Below, piece by piece: positions 5,467 through 11,473 of a DNA stretch of 12,599 nucleotides. The notes under the pieces are model-generated. The model made no database searches and was not told where the DNA came from. It worked only from the letters and a program-made list of their open reading frames with translations. Each line of letters begins with the position of its first letter. The first letter of the stretch is position 1. Both the position numbers and the translations under genes were made by a program. This DNA comes from Synechococcaceae cyanobacterium (GTDB lineage: Bacteria > Cyanobacteriota > Cyanobacteriia > PCC-6307 > Cyanobiaceae): positions 1-12,599 of the forward strand of contig CANHGA010000037.1 in the NCBI GenBank assembly GCA_947460085.1. The letters are read 5' to 3'.

Positions 5467-7199
5467 TGGTGAAACCAGTGCCTACCACAACCTTCGCGGA
5501 TTTTGCGCAGCGGGCCGACTATTCGCTGCTGGATTCCCTGCATCCCGATCCCCAGGCGAGGGCCGATGGCCGCGATCACCACCCCCGCCAGGTGTTTTCG
5601 GGGCATTACGTGCCGGTGACCCCCACGCCGATTCCAGCTCCGGAGCTCATCGCCCACAGCCCAAGCCTTTTCCTCGACCTGGGCCTGGGCGATGGGCTAG
5701 CCCACGACGAAGACTTCCTGCGCCTGTTCTCCGGTGACATCACCGTGGCGCGGGAACCGATGCGCCCGTTTGGTTGGGCCACCGGCTATGCCCTCTCGAT
5801 CTATGGCACCGAGTACATCCAGCAGTGCCCCTTTAGAACGGGTAACGGCTATGGCGATGGCCGGGCCATTTCCATTTTCGAAGGCCTGTTCAACGGCAAG
5901 CGCTGGGAGATGCAACTCAAAGGCGGAGGCCCGACGCCCTATTGCCGTGGCGCCGATGGCCGCGCCGTGCTCCGCTCCAGCGTGCGCGAATTTTTGGCCC
6001 AGGAGTTCATGCACGCCCTGGGGGTTCCCACCTCCCGCTCGCTCACGCTGGTGATGTCACGGGCGGAAACCGTCCGCAGGCCCTGGTATTCCCCGAACTC
6101 CACATCGTTCGATCCCGACATCCTGGTGGACAACCCCGCGGCGATTACAACCCGGGTGGCCCCGTCTTTCCTGCGGGTCGGCCAGCTGGAACTGTTTGCC
6201 CGTCGCGCCCGCAGCCAGGCCCACCCCGGTGCCCTGAACGAGTTACAGATGATCGTTCAGCACCTGATCGAGCGCAACTATTGGCCGGAGATTGATCCGG
6301 CTCTGGAGTTCAGCGATCAAGTGGTTGAGCTGGCCCGATTGTTTCGCGGCAGGCTCACAGCCCTGGTGGCCCATTGGATGCGGGTTGGCTTCTGCCAGGG
6401 CAATTTCAACAGCGACAACTGCGCCGCGGGTGGCTTCACCCTCGACTACGGTCCTTTTGGCTTCTGCGAACTGTTCGACGCCAGATTTCAGCCCTGGACC
6501 GGAGGCGGTGAGCATTTCTCGTTCTTCAACCAGCCGCTGGCAGCTGAAGCCAACTACGAGATGTTCTGGGCCGCCCTCCGGCTGCTGCTCGAGGACAATC
6601 CCCAGGCCCGCTCCAGGCTCGACCACATTCGGGACGGTTTCGCAGGTGCGATGCAGCAGCAGCTCGAGGCCATGTGGGCCAGCAAGCTCGGCCTGGGCAG
6701 CTATGACACCGAGCTATTGAACGAGCTGGTGAACGAGTTGCTGCAGCTCATGGCCCTCTCCAAGGCCGACTACACGATCTTCTTCCGCAAGCTCTCTGCA
6801 ATTCCAGCGGCAATTCCAGCTGGGATGCAAGCTGGCTTACCAGAGCAACTTTCCAGCCTGAAGGAGAGCTTCTACCTGCCCAGTTCAGAGCAGCTCGATG
6901 GCCAATGGAGTCAATGGCTCCAGCGCTGGAACCACCACCTCTCGAGCTGCGGCGACCCAGCCGTGACATCCGCAGCGATGCAACGCACCAACCCCAAAAT
7001 CACCTGGCGCGAATGGCTGGTTGCACCGGCCTATGACCAAGCTGCCCTTGGTGATTTCAGCCTGATCCACGATCTACAGGCGGTGTTCAGCCATCCCTAC
7101 GACGAGCCATCCCAGGAGGTGGAGGCGCGCTACGACCGCTTGAGGCCCAGGGAATTCTTCAACGCCGGAGGCGTGTCCCACTACAGCTGTTCGTCTTGA
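5463..7199 (+). CDS. selO: SelO-family protein adenylyltransferase (AMPylase)
   Basis: The 578-residue protein matches the SelO (YdiU/UPF0061) pseudokinase family, which transfers AMP from ATP to Ser/Thr/Tyr of target proteins and is tied to redox stress. Visible blocks are GDGRAIS (131-137), WEMQLKGGGPTPYCRGADGR (148-167) with the ATP-binding Lys153, RSSVREFL, and RVAPSFLRVG (231-240). NSDN (316-319) and LDYGPFGF (327-334) supply the catalytic Asp318 and the metal ligands Asn319 and Asp328. The C-terminus is CSS, placing Cys576 third from the end, where animal homologues carry selenocysteine. It is about 100 residues longer than E. coli SelO, with extra sequence around 205-228 and near the C-terminus. 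The ATG at 5463 overlaps the polyketide synthase stop, and ATG 5466 is an alternative. Translation is probably coupled to that gene. Confidence 0.95.
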   Translation: MMVKPVPTTTFADFAQRADYSLLDSLHPDPQARADGRDHHPRQVFSGHYVPVTPTPIPAPELIAHSPSLFLDLGLGDGLAHDEDFLRLFSGDITVAREPMRPFGWATGYALSIYGTEYIQQCPFRTGNGYGDGRAISIFEGLFNGKRWEMQLKGGGPTPYCRGADGRAVLRSSVREFLAQEFMHALGVPTSRSLTLVMSRAETVRRPWYSPNSTSFDPDILVDNPAAITTRVAPSFLRVGQLELFARRARSQAHPGALNELQMIVQHLIERNYWPEIDPALEFSDQVVELARLFRGRLTALVAHWMRVGFCQGNFNSDNCAAGGFTLDYGPFGFCELFDARFQPWTGGGEHFSFFNQPLAAEANYEMFWAALRLLLEDNPQARSRLDHIRDGFAGAMQQQLEAMWASKLGLGSYDTELLNELVNELLQLMALSKADYTIFFRKLSAIPAAIPAGMQAGLPEQLSSLKESFYLPSSEQLDGQWSQWLQRWNHHLSSCGDPAVTSAAMQRTNPKITWREWLVAPAYDQAALGDFSLIHDLQAVFSHPYDEPSQEVEARYDRLRPREFFNAGGVSHYSCSS

Positions 7200-7201
7200 G
7201 T

Positions 7202-7232
7202 TGATTCGTCCTGATCTGATTCATCCAGATCA
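7202..7232. repeat. Two tandem 15-bp repeats forming an inverted repeat, after selO
   Basis: TGATTCGTCCTGATC (7202-7216) is followed directly by TGATTCATCCAGATC (7217-7231), with two differences. TGATCTG (7212-7218) and CAGATCA (7226-7232) are perfect inverted partners around a seven-base loop. A weaker third copy overlaps the selO stop (TGTTCGTCTTGAG, from 7187). There is no T-run, so this is not an ordinary terminator. It lies 80 bases before the cytochrome gene and could be a regulator-binding array for it. Confidence 0.55.
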
Positions 7233-7313
7233 ACCACGATTGATTGCTTCGACAATGAAGGGGGCTCGTTGCAAAAATGTCAGACTATGGCAGCGTCAAT
7301 AATGGATAAAGCC

Positions 7314-7841
7314 ATGGCAAAGCCCTATCAGCCTTCCCTACTTCGGTTCCTCCATGGTGCAACAGGCTTGTTGGTGGGTGCTGCATGGCTGAGCGGTCTT
7401 GTGCTGCTGCTCACCCTCGATCGTCGATGGGGGGCCTTGCCCTTTACCTTGCCAGGGGAGTGGGTTGATATCCACGGAATGATTGGGGTGGCTCTTCTGC
7501 CAATTGGTGTCATTTTTGGCGCTTATGCCATCACAATCGGGCGGCATCGACTTCGTAAAGCAACAAACCTGGTCCCCCTTCTTGCCCTTTTGCTCGCTCT
7601 CATCAGTGGCAAGCTGATGCAGGAGGACTGGTTGCGCGATGGCCAGCTCCACAGAGCTATCTATAGCCTGCATCTGAGCGCCTGGCTGCTCATGGCGATC
7701 GCGGTGATTCTTCACTTGATCGGGGCTTTACGACGTGGTCATTGGCCCTTGGTGCAATCCATGCTGCAAGTTGGATGGCGGCCGAATGATTCACCTACCG
7801 ACTGGTGGGGACAACTGCAGCGGACAATCGGCCGCCGTTGA
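7314..7841 (+). CDS. Cytochrome b561-like four-helix membrane protein
   Basis: The 175-residue protein has four hydrophobic helices (about 12-33, 52-74, 84-100 and 116-140). Histidines lie in or next to them at H14 (RFLHGATG), H54 (VDIHGMIG), H113/H120 (HRAIYSLH) and H134 (VILHLIGA). The pattern fits the bacterial cytochrome b561/b-type superfamily, where paired His residues ligate two haems for electron transfer across the membrane. The substrate and partner are unknown. ATG 7314 is preferred because MAKPYQPSLLRFLHG resembles a normal start for this family. In-frame ATGs at 7287 and 7302 and a TTG at 7269 would only add a polar extension. It converges on the lipoprotein gene with 42 bases between them. 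The tandem repeats at 7202-7232 lie upstream and may regulate it. Confidence 0.78.
   Translation: MAKPYQPSLLRFLHGATGLLVGAAWLSGLVLLLTLDRRWGALPFTLPGEWVDIHGMIGVALLPIGVIFGAYAITIGRHRLRKATNLVPLLALLLALISGKLMQEDWLRDGQLHRAIYSLHLSAWLLMAIAVILHLIGALRRGHWPLVQSMLQVGWRPNDSPTDWWGQLQRTIGRR
7695..7702. repeat. HIP1 palindrome GCGATCGC
   Basis: This is the second exact copy in the window, inside the cytochrome b561-like gene. The first is at 1611-1618. Confidence 0.85.
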
Positions 7842-7883
7842 TTTCGTATCCTGTTACCGACTGGCAGAAGGTCGTCGGCGGGA

Positions 7884-8195
7884 TCAGTTCTCGTTACCGC
7901 TTTCCCCGTTTCTATCGCTTTGAGCAGTTCCGCTGCTGTTGCCCTGGCCAGGGCCCTCAACCTGGGGGCTGGACCCCATCGTGGCGCCAAGTGCCCGGCA
8001 GGACTCGATTGGATCGACCTCCGGCGCAAGTCCTAAGGCCTTGCGTAGCGCATCGAGCTGACCCACAGACTGTAGATCGATCGTGTTAGAGACCTGCTCG
8101 CAGGCAAGCTTTTTGAGGGCCTTGGTATCGGGGGTTCCACAGCCGCTCAGCAGGGCTAGCGCTGTGCAGGCACCAACGGTCATAACCCTGGCCAT
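7884..8195 (-). CDS. Small putative lipoprotein of unknown function
   Basis: Starting from the ATG at 8195, the 103-residue product begins MARVMTVGACTALALLSGC, a clear lipoprotein signal with lipobox L-S-G-C and Cys19 as the lipidated residue. The mature part is a short helical region with two more Cys (KKLACEQ and IESCRAL) that could pair. It ends in a Gly/Ser/Asn-rich tail that looks disordered. I do not recognise the family. The frame stays open upstream to 8387, but the extra residues are a Ser/Thr-rich run with no family look and would bury the signal peptide, so the internal start is preferred. No strong ribosome site is visible at either. It is divergent from the secreted-protein gene, with 261 bases between the chosen starts, and I see no convincing promoter there. 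Confidence 0.6.
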   Translation of the reverse strand: MARVMTVGACTALALLSGCGTPDTKALKKLACEQVSNTIDLQSVGQLDALRKALGLAPEVDPIESCRALGATMGSSPQVEGPGQGNSSGTAQSDRNGESGNEN

Positions 8196-8456
8196 CGTCA
8201 GTCTTGCGGAACCCGGAGCCAATGTAGTGGTGGCAGATAGGGGATGGCCCATTTTGTTACTACAGGTTTTGGTCATGGCCGTGTCGGTTGTGATCGTGGG
8301 CGTCGACTCAGTCGTTGGATTGGATTCGCTGGAGCCCGAACTTGTGCCTGTAAGATTTATCTGATTGCAATCATGCTTGCGCTGCACCTGCCTCAGACAC
8401 CACCACTATTCCTGCCACAATCGCTGCCAAAATCGCTAACACTACATCGTCAAAAG

Positions 8457-8852
8457 ATGTCTTTTCGAAGAAGCATTATCGCTGCTGCTGCCCTCGTCAG
8501 CATGGTTTCACCCGTCTACGCTAATACCCTTTCCCTGGCCTGCGAGATGGTCAAAGAAGGGTCAACCTATACAAAACCTCAAAAGATTCTGATCAATCTA
8601 GACTTGGCATCTGGCGTTGGCTCCTATCACGTGCCACAGACAGCAAAATCAAAGCGACTGGTCGCTGTTGTTCAAGGAAATTTAATCACGATGAAAGAGG
8701 AAAGTCTTCTAGGGATTGACCGAACTGATGGTTCAACTGTTGTCTTCAATGCCATGGACAAGAAAATTGTGAGGACCATTCACATCCTTGGTGTGCCTGT
8801 TAAGAAAAAAGAGGTCGGTGTTTGCATAGAGAGTTCAGGGTCTGCGACGTAG
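8457..8852 (+). CDS. Secreted protein of unknown function, AT-rich gene
   Basis: The 131-residue product begins with a signal peptide (MSFRRSIIAAAALVSMVSPV, then YA before NT), with likely cleavage after YA at residue 22. The mature protein is about 109 residues, predicted mostly strand, with two Cys (C29 in LACEM and C123 near the end) suited to one disulfide. I do not recognise a family. The ATG at 8457 is chosen because it starts the signal peptide; the open frame back to 8244 is not protein-like. The gene is near 42-47 percent G+C over 8581-8760, far below the operon at 2.5-7.2 kb. This suggests recent acquisition or relaxed composition. It is the only confident gene here ending in TAG. 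It converges on the ZIP gene with 26 bases between stops. Confidence 0.72.
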   Translation: MSFRRSIIAAAALVSMVSPVYANTLSLACEMVKEGSTYTKPQKILINLDLASGVGSYHVPQTAKSKRLVAVVQGNLITMKEESLLGIDRTDGSTVVFNAMDKKIVRTIHILGVPVKKKEVGVCIESSGSAT

Positions 8853-8878
8853 CCCCCGTGCAGCACAAGATTTGAATC

Positions 8879-9676
8879 TCATGCAAGCAGCAAGAGGCTC
8901 ACGCTCATGACTGCCATCCCAGCGGTGACGCCTCCAATCATCAAGTTGTGCTTGGCTCCGGTGCGCTGGGCAGCTGGCAATAGCTCATCAAGGCAGATGT
9001 AGATCATGATTCCGCCAACACTGGCAAATACAAGTCCAAGGAGTAGGGCATTGTTAAGCCAGCCTAAAAACAGATAGCCAGCCAGGGCCCCAAGGGGCTC
9101 AGCCAGGCCCGAGACGAAGGAAACCAAAAAGGCACTGCGCCTACTCCCTGTGGCGTAGTAGATGGGGGCTGAAATCGCCAGGCCCTCCGGCACATTGTGG
9201 ATGGCGATAGCCAGAGCTATTCCAGCCCCAAGGCGAGGTTCGGAGAGGGCTGCCACAAAGGTGGCAAGACCCTCGGGAAAATTGTGGATGGCGATGGCTA
9301 GAGCTGAAAACAGCCCTGTTCGCATGAGCGCAGAGGAACTCTCCCTGGGCCTCACTCCCTGCAAGGGCAATCCGTGGGCTGGCAGGCATCGATCAACCAT
9401 GGCCATGGCGAACATGCCGCCGAAGAATGCGAGCACCGCAACGAGATATCCGGTACTGCTTCCAAGCGCCGATGTGAGGATCAGTCGAGCCTTAGGGAAA
9501 ATTTCCACAAACGAGATAAAAAGCATCACCCCGGCGGAAAAGCTCAGCGCCAGGGTGAGTAAGCCGGGACTAAACCGACGGCTCATCACCCCCAACAGGC
9601 TGCCTAGGCTTGTGGCAAGGCCAGCCCCAAGGGTAAGCAAAAAGGCAAAGATCACCCGGTCATCCAGCTCTGGCAA
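8879..9676 (-). CDS. zupT: ZIP-family metal transporter, ZupT-like
   Basis: The 265-residue membrane protein has about eight hydrophobic segments and the two metal-pathway motifs of the ZIP family: HNFPEG at residues 131-136 and HNVPEG at 160-165. The variable loop between helices 3 and 4 (about residues 96-118) is short and not His-rich, as in bacterial ZupT-type members. ZIP proteins bring zinc, and sometimes iron or manganese, into the cytoplasm. The start is a TTG at 9676 with GGAG five bases upstream. The ATG in that upstream stretch is out of frame. No Zur box was recognised in the 115 bases before the gene, so its regulation is unknown. It stands alone, with its own strand change on the plus-strand side. 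Confidence 0.92.
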   Translation of the reverse strand: MPELDDRVIFAFLLTLGAGLATSLGSLLGVMSRRFSPGLLTLALSFSAGVMLFISFVEIFPKARLILTSALGSSTGYLVAVLAFFGGMFAMAMVDRCLPAHGLPLQGVRPRESSSALMRTGLFSALAIAIHNFPEGLATFVAALSEPRLGAGIALAIAIHNVPEGLAISAPIYYATGSRRSAFLVSFVSGLAEPLGALAGYLFLGWLNNALLLGLVFASVGGIMIYICLDELLPAAQRTGAKHNLMIGGVTAGMAVMSVSLLLLA

Positions 9677-9791
9677 AGGATCTCCATGCTGGGTGGGCAG
9701 GACTTCATAATCGCAGACCGCGCCCGGCCCACGAGCAGGTTCTCTTGGTTGATTTCAGCCTGATCCAATCGATTTCGGATCCCCTTGAACC

Positions 9792-10052
9792 TCAGTTCCC
9801 GTTGCAATGGCCTACGGCCATGAGGTAGAGGACCTTCCCAGGTTCATCCTGGGTTTTCAGGTTTGGGGTCTTGCGCAAATTGATCTGCTCATCGATGCAG
9901 GCGTTGTAGCGGCTATTCCTGATGGCGCTTGGAATTTGCAAGGCTGTAAGCACGATCAGGCTGATGGTGCTGAGTGCTGCCAGTACCGGATAGGCATGGG
10001 CACGCACCATTTCGCGTTGGTTCAGCTTCTCTCCGTTGTGCTCGTGGCCCAT
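9792..10052 (-). CDS. Small single-helix membrane protein of unknown function
   Basis: The 86-residue product (from the ATG at 10052; an in-frame TTG lies two codons earlier) has a polar N-terminus (MGHEHNGEKLNQREMVRAHAYP). One membrane helix follows, about residues 23-42 (VLAALSTISLIVLTALQIPS), then a polar tail with two Cys (NACIDEQ and VGHCNGN). I recall similar short proteins with a helix and a Cys-containing tail as common, unnamed genes in Synechococcus-type genomes, but cannot name a family. The tail probably lies on the trans side, where the two Cys could pair. It runs in the same direction as zupT, whose start is 115 bases further along, so the two might share a transcript. Confidence 0.65.
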   Translation of the reverse strand: MGHEHNGEKLNQREMVRAHAYPVLAALSTISLIVLTALQIPSAIRNSRYNACIDEQINLRKTPNLKTQDEPGKVLYLMAVGHCNGN

Positions 10053-10089
10053 GGTCAAGAACTGTTGGTTGGCCCATTATCCCAGGCGC

Positions 10090-10127
10090 ACTGAACAGGC
10101 GCTAAAAGTGCTAGATCGTCGTTCAGT
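10090..10127. repeat. Inverted repeat between the small membrane-protein gene and the CsbD pseudogene
   Basis: ACTGAAC (10090-10096) and GTTCAGT (10121-10127) are perfect inverted partners with GCGCT-AAA-AGTGC nested between them. There is no T-run. It may be an operator or leader structure for the minus-strand gene that starts at 10052. Confidence 0.35.
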
Positions 10128-10139
10128 ATGACAAGTCTC

Positions 10140-10325
10140 CTAGGGTGTGTTAACCAGCTGGGCGATCTCGTCTTGGCTTTTGCCGAGCTTCTTTTGCAGA
10201 TGGCCAAGCAATTCCTCCTCCTGACCCTCCGCGTAGTCCAAGTCATTATCGGTGAGGTCGGCGAATTGCTACCTGAGCTTTCCTTTCAGCTCATGCCATT
10301 CACCTTTGAACTGGAGCTTGTTCAC
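10140..10325 (-). pseudogene. CsbD-family stress-protein gene interrupted by one amber codon
   Basis: Read on the minus strand from GTG 10325, the frame gives VNKLQFKGEWHELKGKLR, then TAG (10271-10269). It continues in the same frame as QFADLTDNDLDYAEG and later HLQKKLGKSQDEIAQLVN, ending at a second TAG (10142-10140). Both halves fit the CsbD family (an N-KxxFKGxW-xxLKGK start, a LTDxDL centre, a GK-S-xDE-A end). The full length of 61 codons is the normal size. The family is small, hydrophilic and stress-induced, with unclear biochemistry. CAG to TAG (Gln to amber) is a single transition, so this may be a very young pseudogene, a sequencing error, or a suppressed stop. There is no frameshift or deletion. 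No good ATG lies in frame, and TGA closes the frame upstream. Confidence 0.72.
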
Positions 10326-10417
10326 TGTCAGGTCCGCATGGCTCAGAGATTGATGACATCACTCATCTCCTTCAATTTGGCCATGGAACAGCTGATTGCT
10401 TGCTGCAGTTGTGCCTA

Positions 10418-10525
10418 ATGTCCATGGCGTCAACGGGGCTCAAGTTTTTCCCCTTGCCCCAGGCCTGGAAGGCCAATGGTCAGCTGATCGACTGGTTTCG
10501 CCGCCCGTCGTCTTGCTCGTCCTAA
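10418..10525 (+). CDS. Possible 35-residue small protein
   Basis: The ATG at 10418 opens 35 codons ending in TAA: MSMASTGLKFFPLPQAWK, then GQLIDWFRRPSSCSS. Third codon positions are strongly G/C, as in neighbouring real genes, and the residue mix is protein-like. There is no ribosome site and no family match. The frame also stays open some way upstream, so it could be a remnant of a longer gene. If real, it would sit ahead of the hairpins and terminator at 10567-10634. Treat it as a candidate only. Confidence 0.25.
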   Translation: MSMASTGLKFFPLPQAWKANGQLIDWFRRPSSCSS

Positions 10526-10566
10526 GTGCTTTGATGGTGAAGTGAGGAGATAAAGTATCGTCTCTG

Positions 10567-10634
10567 AGGAGTCGAAACGAGGACAGACGCCCTTACGTAA
10601 TCCACTCCTAGCCCTGCCTTCGGCGGGGTTTTTT
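10567..10634 (+). ncRNA. Possible structured small RNA ending in a terminator
   Basis: No convincing ORF covers this stretch, but it folds neatly. AGGAGT (10567-10572) pairs with ACTCCT (10604-10609), and the enclosed bases hold GTCGAAACGAGGAC (GTC/GAC ends) and the palindrome TTACGTAA. The terminator at 10612-10634 follows after two bases. A competing stem pairs CGTCT just upstream with AGACG (10585-10589), so two folds are possible. A TAAAGT at 10551-10556 is a weak -10 candidate. It could be an sRNA or the 3' end of the small-ORF transcript. It lacks the Yfr1 ACUCCUCACAC core and an exact Yfr2 GGAAACA loop. Confidence 0.35.
10612..10634 (+). terminator. Rho-independent terminator, plus strand
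   Basis: CCCTGCC (10612-10618) pairs with GGCGGGG (10622-10628) across loop TTC, followed by six T (10629-10634). The one T-G wobble pairs only in plus-strand RNA and would be an A-C mismatch on the other strand, which fixes the direction. Confidence 0.87.
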
Positions 10635-10655
10635 ATTGCTTCTTACTGACTCAAC

Positions 10656-10688
10656 TAAAAAGCCGGCCCCACCGTAGTGGAACCGGCT
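10656..10688 (-). terminator. Rho-independent terminator, minus strand, with no gene in front of it
   Basis: In minus-strand RNA AGCCGGUUCCAC (10688-10677) pairs fully with GUGGGGCCGGCU (10672-10661) around a UACG tetraloop, then runs into UUUUUAG. Two of the pairs are G-U wobbles in this direction and would be C-A mismatches in plus-strand RNA, so it terminates minus-strand transcription. No recognised minus-strand gene lies between it and 11071. Confidence 0.78.
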
Positions 10689-11070
10689 GTTGGAAGCTGC
10701 TGGCAATGGTGCCTGGGGCCATGGGATCCAGGTGTGTGACTACGCGCTCCGGGGGCACCTTTCGGGCGGTGCAATGGAGTGCCGACTGACTTGACGCACC
10801 CTTTGAGTGTGACTTCAGATTCGGTGTCACCTCAGATTCAATGTCGCGTCAGACGGCGAGTCCACGGTTCGGTGGAGACTGTTGGAGCAGGAACCGGTCG
10901 TCAGCTCGCTACTGGTTCTGCTCAGGTGGCGTGTCGTCCATGGGGGCGCCTCCGGGTTGATGGGATCAGATTGATCGCATTTCGTTGCCACGGCAATCGG
11001 TAATCCCACCTATTGAGGCAACCACTTCAGGCCGTTGAGCCATGTCTAGACCGGATCCAGGAGGAGGCAG
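10689..11070. other. Gene-less stretch with hairpins and tandem repeats
   Basis: No ORF here looks like a protein. The 60-residue minus frame (11009-10827) and the 74-residue plus frame (10779-11003) have neither a family look nor a helix or signal peptide. Visible structure includes a hairpin TCCAC/GTGGA at 10861-10876. A 13-bp stem with one bulged G pairs 10885-10898 with 10911-10923, and GGTGCC and GGCACC form a wide inverted pair around 10710-10760. The three 17-bp repeats are listed separately. On the minus strand GGAGG lies seven bases before ATG (about 10940), but that frame stops after ten codons. It may be a decayed mobile-element end, a non-coding RNA gene ending at the minus-strand terminator, or both. 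Confidence 0.4.
10808..10858. repeat. Three tandem 17-bp repeats, possible insertion-element end
   Basis: Three adjacent 17-base units start with TGT: TGTGACTTCAGATTCGG (10808-10824), TGTCACCTCAGATTCAA (10825-10841) and the more diverged TGTCGCGTCAGACGGCG (10842-10858). Units 1 and 2 differ at four positions. Tandem short repeats beginning TGT are typical of IS21-type ends, where the transposase binds, but no transposase gene or opposite end is present here. Confidence 0.5.
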
Positions 11071-11406
11071 GTGACCCCAGGGCTGTTTCCACCTGTTCAC
11101 CCAACTCGCCACCAACACCATGATTCAACGCGTTTGTCCCTGCTGGCCGTCGTCAGCGTCCTTCTATCCCTTTGGCTGCAGGCCCCTGTCCAGGCAGCTT
11201 CGCTTCCAGCGAGGTTTCATTCAGCTTTGATGGCCACCACCAATCTGGCCGCCAATCCCGCCTCGAAACCGAAGGGTGACCGCACCGGTGACGCCACGGC
11301 TTCAGCTCCTACGGGAGATCGCCTCGACCTAACCAGTCCGCCGACATCTCCCCAAACCGGAGCGACCCACAGGGCCATTGAATTCTCCGATAGCAAGCAC
11401 TCCTGA
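11071..11406 (+). CDS. Secreted low-complexity small protein of unknown function
   Basis: A GTG start at 11071 is preceded by a very strong ribosome site, GGAGGAGG at 11060-11067. The 111-residue product has a long n-region, a hydrophobic core RLSLLAVVSVLLSLWLQA (residues 21-38) and a likely cleavage site after PVQA (residue 42). The mature 69 residues are rich in Thr, Ala, Ser, Pro, Asp and Gly with no Cys and look disordered. I recognise no family. An ATG at 11120 lies in another frame and gives only a short peptide (MIQRVCPC), so a start shift or old frameshift near the N-terminus is possible, though the GTG explains the frame well. The next gene, also secreted, starts 105 bases on and may be co-transcribed. 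Confidence 0.6.
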   Translation: MTPGLFPPVHPTRHQHHDSTRLSLLAVVSVLLSLWLQAPVQAASLPARFHSALMATTNLAANPASKPKGDRTGDATASAPTGDRLDLTSPPTSPQTGATHRAIEFSDSKHS

Positions 11407-11473
11407 ACTGCATCACAGGTGGGGGGGATCCACTCCCCTGGCTGCCCAGGGCCGGTTCTTCTGTTTAGGGATG

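Noticed and set aside
10128..10418. Plus-strand ORF of 96 residues
   Set aside because: The opposite strand matches the CsbD family in order and length, so the plus frame is its shadow.
10140..11010. Genome-wide amber recoding, suggested by the TAG in the CsbD frame and another TAG after MDDTPPEQNQ on the minus strand near 10911
   Set aside because: TAG ends the secreted-protein gene at 8850-8852, where readthrough has no support, and two cases are too few. A local pseudogene is simpler.
10656..11040. tmRNA, RNase P RNA or SRP RNA on the minus strand
   Set aside because: The expected conserved blocks (such as GAGGAAAGTCCGG of RNase P or GGTCAGG of SRP) and the tmRNA tag sequence were not found.
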